Source: Archivesica marissinica | Taxonomy: Eukaryota; Mollusca; Bivalvia; Venerida; Vesicomyidae | DNA length: 64,000 nucleotides | Assembly (NCBI GenBank): GCA_014843695.1 | Contig: CM026386.1 | Span: forward strand, 15,156,362-15,220,361 | Direction: 5' to 3' | Part shown: one piece after another, positions 38,001 to 49,048 of the stretch | Layout: every line of letters begins with the position of its first letter | How positions within the stretch are numbered: the stretch's first letter is position 1 | Position numbers and translations under genes: made by a program | The notes under the pieces: generated by a model | Seen by the model: the letters and a program-made list of their open reading frames with translations, nothing else | Database searches by the model: none | What the model was told of the DNA's origin: nothing

Positions 38001-41000
38001 ACTTGTTGTGTCGTACGATATGTGCCCTGTACACACGCTACGTGCCTTGTACTTGTTGTGTCGTACGATATGTGCCCTGTACCTACGTGACGTGCCTTGT
38101 ACTTGTTGTGTCGTACGGTATGTGCCCTGTACCTACGCGACGTGCCTTGTACTTGTTGTGTCGTACGGTATGTGTTCTCTACCTACGTGAAGTGCCTTGT
38201 ACTTGTTGTGTCGTACGGTATGTGCCCTGTACCTACGTGACGTGCCTTGTACTTGTTGTGTCGTACGATATGTGCCCTGTACACACGCTACGTGCCTTGT
38301 ACTTGTTGTGTCGTACGATATGTGCCCTGTACCTACGCTAACGTGCCTTGTACTTGTTGTGTCATATGATATGTGCCCTGTACCTACGCTACGTGCCTTG
38401 TACTTGTTGTGTCGTATGATATGTGCCCTGTACCTACGCTACGTGCCTTGTACTTGTTGTGTCATAGGATATGTGTTCTGTACACACGCTACGTGCCTTG
38501 TACTTGTTGTGTCGAACGGTATGTGCCCTGTACACACGCTACGTGCCTTGTACTTGTTGTGTCGTACGATATGTGCCCTGTACATACGCTACGTGCCTTG
38601 TACTTGTTGTGTTGTACGATATGTGCCCTGTACACACGCGACGTGCCTTGTACCTGTTGTGTCGTACGATATGTGCCCTGTACACACGCTACGTGCCTTG
38701 TACTTGTTGTGTCGTACGATATGTGTTCTGTACCTACGAGACGTGCCTTGTACTTGTTGTGTCGTACGATATGTGCTCTGTACATACGCGACGTGCCTTG
38801 TACTTGTTGTGTCGTACGATATGTGCCCTGTACACGCTACGTGCCTTGTACTTGTTGTGTCGTACGATATGTGCCCTGTACACACGCTACGTGCCTTGTA
38901 CTTGTTGTGTCGTACGATATGTGTTCTGTACACACGCTACGTGCCTTGTACTTGTTGTGTCGTACGATATGTGCCCTGTACACACGCTACGTGCCTTGTA
39001 CTTGTTGTGTCGTACGATATGTGCCCTGTACACACGCTACGTGCCTTGTACTTGTTGTGTCGTACGATATGTGCTCTGTACACACGCTACGTGCCTTGTA
39101 CTTGTTGTGTCGTACGATATGTGCCCTGTACACACGCTACGTGCCTTGTACTTGTTGTGTCGTACGATATGTGCCCTGTACACACGCTACGTGCCTTGTA
39201 CTTGTTGTGTCGTACGGTATGTGCTCTGTACATACGCTACGTGCCTTGTACTTGTTGTGTCGTACGATATGTGCTCTGTACACACGCTACGTGCCTTGTA
39301 CTTGTTGTGTCGTACGATATGTGTTATGTACCTAAGCTACGTGCCTTGTACTTGTTGTGTCGTACGGTATGTGCCCTGTACCTACGCGACGTGTCTTGTA
39401 CTTCTTGTGTCGTACGATATGTGTTCTGTACACACGCTACGTGCCTTGTACTTGTTGTGTCGTACGGTATGTGCTCTGTACATACGCTACGTGCCTTGTA
39501 CTTGTTGTGTCGTACGGTATGTGCCATGTACACACGCTACGTGCCTTGTACTTGTTGTGTCGTACGATATGTGCCCTGTACACACGCTACGTGCCTTGTA
39601 CTTGTTGTGTCGTACGGTATGTGCCCTGTACCTACGCTACGTGCCTTGTACTTGTTGTGTCGTACGATATGTGCTCTGTACACACGGTACGTGCCTTGTA
39701 CTTGTCGTGTCGTACGATATGTGTTCTGTACACACGCTACGTGCCTTGTACTTGTTGTGTCGTACGATATGTGCCCTGTACACACGCTACGTGCCTTGTA
39801 CTTGTTGTGTCGTACGGTATGTGCCCTGTACTTACGCGACGTGCCTTGTACTTGTTGTGTCGTACGGTATGTGCCCTGTACCTACGCGACGTGCCTTGTA
39901 CTTGTTGTGTCGTACGATATGTGCCCTGTACCTACGTGACGTGCCTTGTACTTGTTGTGTCGTACGGTATGTGCTCTGTACATACGCTACGTGCCTTGTA
40001 CTTGTTGTGTCGTACGGTATGTGCTCTGTACCTACGCGACGTGCCTTGTACTTGTTGTGTCGTACGATATGTGCCCTGTACATACGCGACGTGCCTTGTA
40101 CTTGTTGTGTCGTACGGTATGTGCTCTGTACCTACGCGACGTGCCTTGTACTTGTTGTGTCGTACGGTATGTGCCCTGTACCTACGCGACGTGCCTTGTA
40201 CTTGTTGTGTCGTACGGTATGTGCCCTGTACCTACGCTACGTGCCTTGTACTTGTTGTGTCGAACGGTATGTGCCCTGTACACACGCTACGTGCCTTGTA
40301 CTTGTTGTGTCGTACAATATGTGCCCTGTACATACGCTACGTGCCTTGTACTTGTTGTGTTGTACGATATGTGCCCTGTACACACGCGACGTGCCTTGTA
40401 CTTGTTGTGTCGTACGATATGTGCCCTGTACACAGGCTACGTGCCTTGTACTTTTTGTGTCGTACGATATGTGTTCTGTACCTACGAGACGTGCCTTGTA
40501 CTTGTTGTGTCGTACGATATGTGTTCTGTACACACGCTACGTGCCTTGTACTTGTTGTGTCGTACGATATGTGCCCTGTACACACGCTACGTGCCTTGTA
40601 CTTGTTGTGTCGTACGATATGTGCCCTGTACGCACGCTACGTGCCTTGTACTTGTTGTGTCGTACGGTATGTGCTCTGTACACACGCTACGTGCCTTGTA
40701 CTTGTTGTGTCGTACGATATGTGCTCTGTACATACGCTACGTGCCTTGTACTTGTTGTGTCGTACGATATGTGCTCTGTACACACGCTACGTGCCTTGTA
40801 CTTGTTGTGTCGTACGATATGTGCTCTGTACCTACGCTACGTGCCTTGTACTTGTTGTGTCGTACGGTATGTGCCCTGTACCTACGCTACGTGCCTTGTA
40901 CTTGTTGTGTCGTACGATATGTGCTCTGTACACACGCTACGTGCCTTGTACTTGTTGTGTCGTACGATATGTGCCCTGTACACACGCTACGTGCCTTGTA

Positions 41001-42015
41001 CTTGTTGTGTCGTACGATATGTGCCCTGTACCTACGCGACGTGCCTTGTACTTGTTGTGTCGTACGATATGTGCCCTGTACCTACGCGACGTGCCTTGTA
41101 CTTGTTGTGTCGTACGGTATGTGCTCTGTACATACGCGACGTGCCTTGTACTTGTTGTGTCGTACGATATGTGCCCTGTACCTACGCGACGTGCCTTGTA
41201 CTTGTTGTGTCGTACGGTATGTGCCCTGTACTACGCTACGTGCCTTGTACTTGTTGTGTCGTACGGTATGTGCCCTGTACCTACGCGACGTGCCTTGTAC
41301 TTGTTGTGTCGTACGATATGTGCTCTGTACATACGCTACGTGCTTGTACTTGTTGTGTCGTACGGTATGTGCCTGTACATACGCACGTGCTTGTACTTGT
41401 TGTGTCGTACGATATGTGCTCTGTACATACGCTACGTGCCTTGTACTTGTTGTGTCGTACGATATGTGCCCTGTACACACGCTACGTGCCTTGTACTTGT
41501 TGTGTCGTACGGTATGTGCCCTGTACCTACGCGACGTGCCTTGTACTTGTTGTGTCGTACGATATGTGCCCTGTACACACGCTACGTGCCTTGTACTTGT
41601 TGTGTCGTACGATATGTGCTCTGTACCTACGCGACGTGCCTTGTACTTGTTGTGTCGTACGATATGTGCCCTGTACCTACGCGACGTGCCTTGTACTTGT
41701 TGTGTCGTACGGTATGTGCCCTGTACCTACGCGACGTGCCTTGTACTTGTTGTGTCGTACGATATGTGCCCTGTACACACTCTACGTGCCTTGTACTTGT
41801 TGTGTCGTACAATATGTGCCCTGTACATACGCAACGTGCCTTGTACTTGTTGTGTCGTACGGTATGTGCTCTGTACATACGCTACGTGCCTTGTACTTGT
41901 TGTGTCGTACGATATGTGCCCTGTACCTACGCTAAGTGCCTTGTACTTGTTGTGTCGTACGGTATGTGCCCTGTACATACACTACGTGCCTTGTACTTGT
42001 TGTGTCGTATGATAT
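23054..42015 (+). repeat. 50-bp satellite array, block 1
   Basis: About 380 tandem 50-bp units. One unit is acgtgccttgtacttgttgt, then gtcgtacgatatgtgccctg, then tacacacgct. Variation is concentrated at a few positions: cga/cgg before tatgt, cc/ct/tt before ctgta or ttgta, and cacacgcta / cctacgcga / catacgcga / cctacgtga at the end. Units contain GTAC several times and the palindrome tcgtacga. Because 50 is not divisible by 3, three units make one 50-residue protein period, and all three plus frames stay open over kilobases. These frames are not counted as genes. Both borders are N gaps, so the length is a minimum. The same satellite occurs inverted at 59297-64000. Confidence 0.98.
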
Positions 42016-43015
42016 NNNNNNNNNNNNNNNNNNNNNNNNNNNNNNNNNNNNNNNNNNNNNNNNNNNNNNNNNNNNNNNNNNNNNNNNNNNNNNNNNNNNN
42101 NNNNNNNNNNNNNNNNNNNNNNNNNNNNNNNNNNNNNNNNNNNNNNNNNNNNNNNNNNNNNNNNNNNNNNNNNNNNNNNNNNNNNNNNNNNNNNNNNNNN
42201 NNNNNNNNNNNNNNNNNNNNNNNNNNNNNNNNNNNNNNNNNNNNNNNNNNNNNNNNNNNNNNNNNNNNNNNNNNNNNNNNNNNNNNNNNNNNNNNNNNNN
42301 NNNNNNNNNNNNNNNNNNNNNNNNNNNNNNNNNNNNNNNNNNNNNNNNNNNNNNNNNNNNNNNNNNNNNNNNNNNNNNNNNNNNNNNNNNNNNNNNNNNN
42401 NNNNNNNNNNNNNNNNNNNNNNNNNNNNNNNNNNNNNNNNNNNNNNNNNNNNNNNNNNNNNNNNNNNNNNNNNNNNNNNNNNNNNNNNNNNNNNNNNNNN
42501 NNNNNNNNNNNNNNNNNNNNNNNNNNNNNNNNNNNNNNNNNNNNNNNNNNNNNNNNNNNNNNNNNNNNNNNNNNNNNNNNNNNNNNNNNNNNNNNNNNNN
42601 NNNNNNNNNNNNNNNNNNNNNNNNNNNNNNNNNNNNNNNNNNNNNNNNNNNNNNNNNNNNNNNNNNNNNNNNNNNNNNNNNNNNNNNNNNNNNNNNNNNN
42701 NNNNNNNNNNNNNNNNNNNNNNNNNNNNNNNNNNNNNNNNNNNNNNNNNNNNNNNNNNNNNNNNNNNNNNNNNNNNNNNNNNNNNNNNNNNNNNNNNNNN
42801 NNNNNNNNNNNNNNNNNNNNNNNNNNNNNNNNNNNNNNNNNNNNNNNNNNNNNNNNNNNNNNNNNNNNNNNNNNNNNNNNNNNNNNNNNNNNNNNNNNNN
42901 NNNNNNNNNNNNNNNNNNNNNNNNNNNNNNNNNNNNNNNNNNNNNNNNNNNNNNNNNNNNNNNNNNNNNNNNNNNNNNNNNNNNNNNNNNNNNNNNNNNN
43001 NNNNNNNNNNNNNNN
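42016..43015. other. Assembly gap, exactly 1000 N
   Basis: A placeholder gap between the 50-bp and the 40-bp satellites. How the two arrays join, and what lies between, is unknown. Confidence 0.99.
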
Positions 43016-44990
43016 CGCGCCTCACACAGTCCAATATGTTACATACTTAGCACTACGCGCCTCACACAGTCCAATATGTTACATACTTAGCACTACGCGC
43101 CTCACACAGTCCAATATGTTACATACTTAGCACTACGCGCCTCACACAGTCCAATATGTTACATACTTAGCACTACGCGCCTCACACAGTCCAATATGTT
43201 ACATACTTAGCACTACGCGCCTCACACAGTCCAATATGTTACATACTTAGCACTACGCGCCTCACACAGTCCAATATGTTACATACTTAGCACTACGCGC
43301 CTCACACAGTCCAATATGTTACATACTTAGCACTACGCGCCTCACACAGTCCAATATGTTACATACTTAGCACTACGCGCCTCACACAGTCCAATATGTT
43401 ACATACTTAGCACTACGCGCCTTACACAGTCCAATATGTTACATACTTAGCACTACGCGCCTCACACAGTCCAATATGTTACATACTTAGCACTACGCGC
43501 CTCACACAGTCCAATATGTTACATACTTAGCACTACGCGCCTCACACAGTCCAATATGTTACATACTTAGCACTACGCGCCTCACACAGTCCAATATGTT
43601 ACATACTTAGCACTACGCGCCTTACACAGTCCAATATGTTACATACTTAGCACTACGCGCCTCACACAGTCCAATATGTTACATACTTAGCATTACGCGC
43701 CTCACACAGTCCAATATGTTACATACTTAGCACTACGCGCCTTACACAGTCCAATATGTTACATACTTAGCACTACGCGCCTCACACAGTCCAATATGTT
43801 ACATACTTAGCACTACGCGCCTCACACAGTCCAATATGTTACATACTTAGCACTACGCGCCTCACACAGTCCAATATGTTACATACTTAGCACTACGCGC
43901 CTCACACAGTCCAATATGTTACATACTTAGCACTACGCGCCTCACACAGTCCAATATGTTACATACTTAGCACTACGCGCCTCACACAGTCCAATATGTT
44001 ACATACTTAGCACTACGCGCCTCACACAGTCCAATATGTTACATACTTAGCACTACGCGCCTCACACAGTCCAATATGTTACATACTTAGCACTACGCGC
44101 CTCACACAGTCCAATATGTTACATACTTAGCACTACGCGCCTCACACAGTCCAATATGTTACATACTTAGCACTACGCGCCTCACACAGTCCAATATGTT
44201 ACATACTTAGCACTACGCGCCTCACACAGTCCAATATGTTACATACTTAGCACTACGCGCCTCACACAGTCCAATATGTTACATACTTAGCACTACGCGC
44301 CTCACACAGTCCAATATGTTACATACTTAGCACTACGCGCCTCACACAGTCCAATATGTTACATACTTAGCACTACGCGCCTCACACAGTCCAATATGTT
44401 ACATACTTAGCACTACGCGCCTTACACAGTCCAATATGTTACATACTTAGCACTACGCGCCTCACACAGTCCAATATGTTACATACTTAGCACTACGCGC
44501 CTCACACAGTCCAATATGTTACATACTTAGCACTACGCGCCTCACACAGTCCAATATGTTACATACTTAGCACTACGCGCCTCACACAGTCCAATATGTT
44601 ACATACTTAGCACTACGCGCCTCACACAGTCCAATATGTTACATACTTAGCACTACGCGCCTCACACAGTCCAATATGTTACATACTTCGCACTACGCGC
44701 CTCACACAGTCCAATATGTTACATACTTCGCACTACGCGCCTCACACAGTCCAATATGTTACATACTTCGCACTACGCGCCTCACACAGTCCAATATGTT
44801 ACATACTTAGCACTACGCGCCTCACACAGTCCAATATGTTACATACTTCGCACTACGCGCCTTACACAGTCCAATATGTTACATACTTAGCACTACGCGC
44901 CTTACACAGTCCAATATGTTACATACTTCGCACTACGCGCCTTACACAGTCCAATATGTTACATACTTCGCACTACGCGCCTTACACCGT
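43016..44990. repeat. 40-bp satellite array
   Basis: About 49 head-to-tail 40-bp units (cactacgcgcctcacacagt followed by ccaatatgttacatacttag). Almost all units are identical. The only common changes are ctcac to cttac and, toward the right border from 44690, acttag to acttcg. The last unit decays at 44985 into unique sequence. The left border is the N gap. Confidence 0.97.
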
Positions 44991-45024
44991 CTTTTACGTT
45001 TGCGACTTATATCATATACATATA

Positions 45025-45659
45025 CACTTAGGGCCACTTGTAACCCGACACTTAAATAAATCGGTATAATTGGATTATTTGTGAAAGGATTTCGTTCTAA
45101 TTAGGAATATGTATAAATCAACACATCATACGTACATACAAGAAATTTCTTTTGAATTGATGAACAAAAAGGTACAAAATTTAACAAATAACAAACAACT
45201 GTGTAAAATCAAAATTCACAAAATAACACAGGCAAGACCAGACACTTTTCAAATCATGGTTCAATATATTAATTTGAAATTATAGATTATGTTATTCAGC
45301 TAGATTATCTGAACAAAAATGATCATAACCTTCACCTGTGAGACGGAGGTGTGTGCATATCGTAAGAGACATGGGAGGACACACTAGATATTAGTTTCTC
45401 GGACATACGGATTGTATTGGGTGACTTTTCACATTGTTCGGATTTTGCGTTTTGTCATTATTTTGTGAATTTTGATAATACAGTGATGTTTGTTATTTGT
45501 TAATTGTTATACATTATTGTTGATGAATTAAAAAGAAATTTCTAGTATGTACGTATGACATGTTGATTTATTCTTGGTCCAAACGTGAACAAAATCCTTT
45601 CACAAATAATGCAATAATACCGAATTATATAAGTGTCGGGTTACAAGTGGCCCTAAGTG
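45025..45659. mobile_element. Foldback DNA element with long inverted arms, TA target site
   Basis: The left arm starts cacttagggccacttgtaac and the right arm ends with its complement, gttacaagtggccctaagtg. Pairing continues imperfectly for about 200 bp on each side (45025-45240 with 45450-45659; shared blocks atttgtgaaaggatt, catacgtacata, agaaatttctttt, caaaattcacaaaataa). TA flanks both ends (45023-45024 and 45660-45661). The loop is short and non-coding, so it is a non-autonomous Tc1/mariner-like foldback element. Confidence 0.8.
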
Positions 45660-45832
45660 TATGGTGGAATCTCAACCGCATCTGATTGGTCATATTCGTA
45701 ATTGCTAGGCGATGCCGCCATGGCGGTGTAGGTTCGAAATCTGGATTATGCATAGAAGCACATTGCGCATTGAGATTCAATGGTGTCACTATAGAAAAGA
45801 AATCTTATAACAGTTCAAGTTATATTTATAAC

Positions 45833-45955
45833 CTGTGCAGTTCATATCCCCGTATTGCACATATCCTTCCTTACAAGTACATGTGTCTTGCGTGCAGTGA
45901 GCATTTGGAACTTCGGCACAAATATCGTCATTCGTACACGCTGATCCCAAGTGTG
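45833..45955 (-). CDS. SRCR gene, EGF-like/EB-module exon
   Basis: Minus-strand exon of 123 bases between acceptor cttctttcag and donor GTTATA, with phase 1 on both sides. It encodes LGSACTNDDICAEVPNAH and C-x4-C-x-C-KEGYVQYGDMNC. The six cysteines are spaced 5, 7, 4, 1 and 11, an EGF-like or EB module. The symmetric 1-1 phase is typical of shuffled extracellular modules and joins in frame to the SRCR exon ending at 48876. No downstream exon was found between here and the gap at 43015, so the 3' end of the gene is probably beyond the satellites. It is a small disulfide-bonded spacer or adhesion module of a surface or secreted receptor. Confidence 0.75.
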
Positions 45956-46210
45956 CTGAAAGAAGATTTATGTTCACTGATTATCTAATCATAACGCACA
46001 TATATCGTAATTGTACCAAAACCTGTTTTATTATTTTAGGCGTCAGTTACTATTATATAAATACATTTGTGAATTATTTCTTTGTATTTCTAACTGCATT
46101 CTTATTTTCATCTCGTCTGTAATATCTCTGCTAATCATATTCGCTATGATCTGATCAAAGCGAAGTTAGATTTCATATGACCATTTCTTAATCAGTGTGC
46201 ATTAATTAGT

Positions 46211-46445
46211 GGAAGTCGTGATAGCGCAGTGGATGCGCGTTCGCTTCAGGTGCGAAAGGTCTGGAGTTCGAGCCCCGCTGGAGCCGTTGCGATTGTGCCC
46301 TTAGGCAAGGCATTTAAATTCCACGTTGCCTCTTCTCTCTCCCTCGTGGCGATGGATTCCATCAGGAATGAGGTCTCGAGAGTGATTAATATAAGTTATA
46401 TGAACTTGTTTCGCAATCGAGCTAAAATAAATTTGTATAAACTAA
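46211..46445 (+). mobile_element. tRNA-derived SINE (family A)
   Basis: Full-length copy: ggaagtcgtgatagcgcagt head, gagttcgagccccgct B box, ttaggcaaggcatttaaatt core, tail aatttgtataaactaa. It sits antisense in the intron between the EGF exon and the second SRCR exon pair. Confidence 0.75.
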
Positions 46446-46489
46446 TCAGTGTGCAATAGTACCTATTTTGTATTTCAGTGTTTAATAAT

Positions 46490-46690
46490 TGTTTTAGAGC
46501 AGGTTTTAATATCCGATTAGCAGGGATATTGCAGCTTTATCCCTAACATACTGTGATAAATGAGTATGTATAATTTTGTTCATCTCATATAACCCCATGT
46601 TGGAGTGGCATTGTACTTTTTTTATGTAAACTATACATGTAATATTATTGTAAATATTGTATGTACAATGATGAGATGTAAATAAAGATT
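46490..46690 (+). mobile_element. Non-LTR element 3' end
   Basis: Matches 18340-18490 in blocks (aatatccgattagcagggat, attgcagctttatccctaac, gttcatctcatat) and ends aaataaagattac. The end runs straight into a trinucleotide microsatellite, a common tail type for CR1/L2-like LINEs. Confidence 0.6.
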
Positions 46691-46820
46691 ACTACTACTA
46701 CTACTACCATTACTACCACTACTACTACTACTACTACCACTACCACTACTACTACTACTACTACTACCACTACCACTACTACTATTACCACAACTACTAT
46801 TACTACTACGACTACTACCA

Positions 46821-46866
<46 letters not shown>

Positions 46867-46871
46867 CACTA

Positions 46872-46908
<37 letters not shown>

Positions 46909-46910
46909 AA
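46691..46910. repeat. (TAC)n microsatellite
   Basis: About 220 bp of tac triplets with interspersed taccac and tat changes, starting at the end of the LINE tail. The minus frame translates as a valine run and is not a gene. Confidence 0.95.
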
Positions 46911-46972
46911 ATACAGCCAAGTTATTTGAAGTTATCTATTTTATTGTATAAATATAGCATCTTACATTCGTA

Positions 46973-47091
46973 GTGATTTCATGCCATAGTTGATGAAACG
47001 AGTTGGAATGTTGCTATTAAGCGAGACTTTTGACAAACTTAATAGTAACATTCCAAAACGAGTTCCACACAATATTGTATGAAATCATCAC
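46973..47091. repeat. 119-bp hairpin, probable MITE
   Basis: The left arm gtgatttcat...aacgagttggaatgttgctattaag pairs with the right arm cttaatagtaacattccaaaacgagtt...atgaaatcatcac; the loop is near cgagacttttga. It lies in the SRCR gene intron. 47092-47545 holds no gene. Confidence 0.65.
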
Positions 47092-47547
47092 TGGTGAGAG
47101 ATAAATCCCTTTTATCACATAAGTGGCTACCATGGCGCACTGATTTTAATAAATAACGTTGCTACTTTTATTTTGGCGGCAACGTTCAGAGCAAATCGTC
47201 ATGACTTCACTTTTAATTGCCATGACGTCACTACGCAAAGCAGCTTTTCATTTATGTTTTTAAATAGCTTTATAATTACGTTGAGATATTTGTTAAATCG
47301 TAGGTTGTCTTATCATTTACGCTATGCACCAATTCAAATAGAAATATGCATACTTTAAGATTTTCATTTACAAATCATAAGGATTATTCTCTCAACCAAT
47401 CAGAATCCTTCCAGGTGTTACTACACATGTGTACATAATATTACCCCCCCCCTTACGTTTGGAATAATCGTTTACATTTTGAACCACACATAGGCCTACA
47501 TAGAGACATGATTTCAAGCATGTATTCGTTATATGTCGATATCTATA

Positions 47548-47756
47548 CTAGAGGACATAGAAATCGCACACCTACATTCTATTACATGAAAACGAAATAC
47601 GAAGGATTCGTTCAAAGATATATCACATATTTATTACAAAACACAAACTAAACAACTAAATATATTTCAAAATGTTTAAAACAATGTATTTATATAGTTA
47701 TTGTTTTTCATGTAAAAACACACTGATCCAAAGTGTGCATTTTCTATGTCCTCTAG
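47548..47756. mobile_element. MITE with CTAGAGGACATAG termini
   Basis: The left end ctagaggacatagaaatcgc and the right end gcattttctatgtcctctag are inverted complements. TA duplications flank it (47546-47547 and 47757-47758). It is 209 bp and non-coding. A partial copy is at 56934-57118. Its right end continues directly into the 20/74-bp tandem array and is itself part of the repeat unit. Confidence 0.8.
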
Positions 47757-48165
47757 TATACTTACTGAGACTCTAGTATACTTACTGAGACTCTAGTATA
47801 CTTACAGAGACACGATAGTCCTCGCCATCTATAACTACCGGTAAAAGTGTGCGTTTTCTATGTCCTCTAGTATACTTACTGAGACACGATAATCCTCGCC
47901 GTCTCCAACTACCGGTAATAGTGTGCATTTTCTATGTCCTCTAGTATACTTACTGAGACACGATAGTCCTCGCCGTCTCCAACTACCGGTAATAGTGTGC
48001 ATTTTCTATGTCCTCTAGTATACTTACTGAGACACGATAGTCCTCGCCGTCTCCAACTACCGGTAATAGTGTGCGTTTTCTATGTCCTCTAGTATACTTA
48101 CTGAGACACGATAATCCTCGCCGTCTCCAACTACCGGTAAAAGTGTGCATTTTCTATGTCCTCTA
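47757..48165. repeat. 74-bp tandem array, MITE end fused to SRCR exon pieces
   Basis: Five copies spaced exactly 74 bp apart (ctcgcc at 47821, 47895, 47969, 48043 and 48117). Each copy is made of the MITE right end (ttttctatgtcctctag), TA, then cttactgagacacgatagtc as at 48871-48892, which is the splice donor and 3' end of the SRCR exon. Next comes cgtctccaactaccgg as at about 49005-49020, from inside the same exon. About 110 bp of exon is skipped. Confidence 0.85.
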
Positions 48166-48870
48166 GTATACTTACTGAGACTCTAGTATACTTACTGAGA
48201 CTCTAGTATACTTACTGAGACTCTAGTGTACTTACTGAGACTCTAGTATACTTACTGAGACTCTAGTGTACTTACTGAGACTCTAGTATACTTACTGAGA
48301 CTCTAGTATACTTACTGAGACTCTAGTATACTTACTGAGACCCTAGTATACTTACTGAGACTCTAATATACTTACTGAGACTCTAGTATACTTACTGAGA
48401 CTCTAGTATACTTACTGAGACTCTAGTATACTTACTGAGACTCTAGTATACTTACTGAGACTCTAGTATACTTACTGAGACTCTAGTATACTTACTGAGA
48501 CTCTAGTGTACTTACTGAGACTCTAGTATACTTACTGAGACTCTAGTGTACTTACTGAGACTCTAGTATACTTACTGAGAATCTAGTATACTTACTGAGA
48601 CTCTAGTATACTTACTGAGACTCTAGTATACTTACTGAGACTCTAGTATACTTACTGAGACTCTAGTATACTTACTGAGACTCTAGTATACTTACTGAGA
48701 CTCTAGTATACTTACTGAGACTCTAGTGTACTTACTGAGACTCTAGTATACTTACTGAGACTCTAGTATACTTACTGAGACTCTAGTATACTTACTGAGA
48801 CTCTAGTATACTTACTGAGACTCTAGTATACTTACTGAGACTCTAGTATATTTACTGAGACTCTAGTATG
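48166..48870. repeat. 20-bp tandem array carrying a 5' splice-site motif
   Basis: About 35 units of ctctagtatacttactgaga, with two or three more before the 74-bp block at 47751-47810. The unit is the MITE terminus ctctag plus TA plus cttactgaga. On the minus strand each unit reads ...TCA/GTAAGT..., a strong donor motif. The last unit, nearest the real exon, has tttactgaga (GTAAAT). A few units have gtgtac for gtatac. Confidence 0.92.
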
Positions 48871-48875
48871 CTTAC

Positions 48876-49048
48876 TGAAACACGATAGTCCTGCTACCTT
48901 GCCACTTGCGCATCTAAAATCCTCACTTCCGCTTATGGTGCACTGTTCAAGAGAGCTCTCATTCCCAATGCACCTGATGGAAGCATTTAACATTGCTATC
49001 TGGCCGTCTCCAACTACCGGCAAAAGTCGTGCAACGACAGTCATTTCG
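48876..49048 (-). CDS. SRCR gene, C-terminal half of an SRCR domain
   Basis: Minus-strand exon of 173 bases: acceptor ccacatacag, donor TTTCA/GTAAGC, phase 2 in and phase 1 out. It encodes MTVVARLLPVVGDGQIAM, then SIRCIGNESSLEQC, EDFRCASGKVAGLSCF. These are the last four cysteines of a scavenger-receptor cysteine-rich domain (G-x-I...R-C-x-GNESSLxxC...C...G-L-x-C). Joined to 52545-52680 it gives a full SRCR domain with all six group-A cysteines. It is an extracellular ligand-binding module. The donor sits beside the MITE-derived 20-bp array. Confidence 0.82.

Noticed and set aside
23054..42015. Open frames of up to more than 1,000 codons in the 50-bp array as giant repeat proteins
   Set aside because: All three frames are open simply because the unit has no stop in any phase. 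There is no start context, signal, splice structure or non-repetitive end, and the array is bounded by gaps.
43016..45069. Frames through the 40-bp array into unique sequence as a gene end
   Set aside because: The frame is created by the acttcg variants removing a stop (tag). No domain or splice support.
46645..46920. Poly-valine protein
   Set aside because: Translation of a (TAC)n microsatellite on the minus strand.
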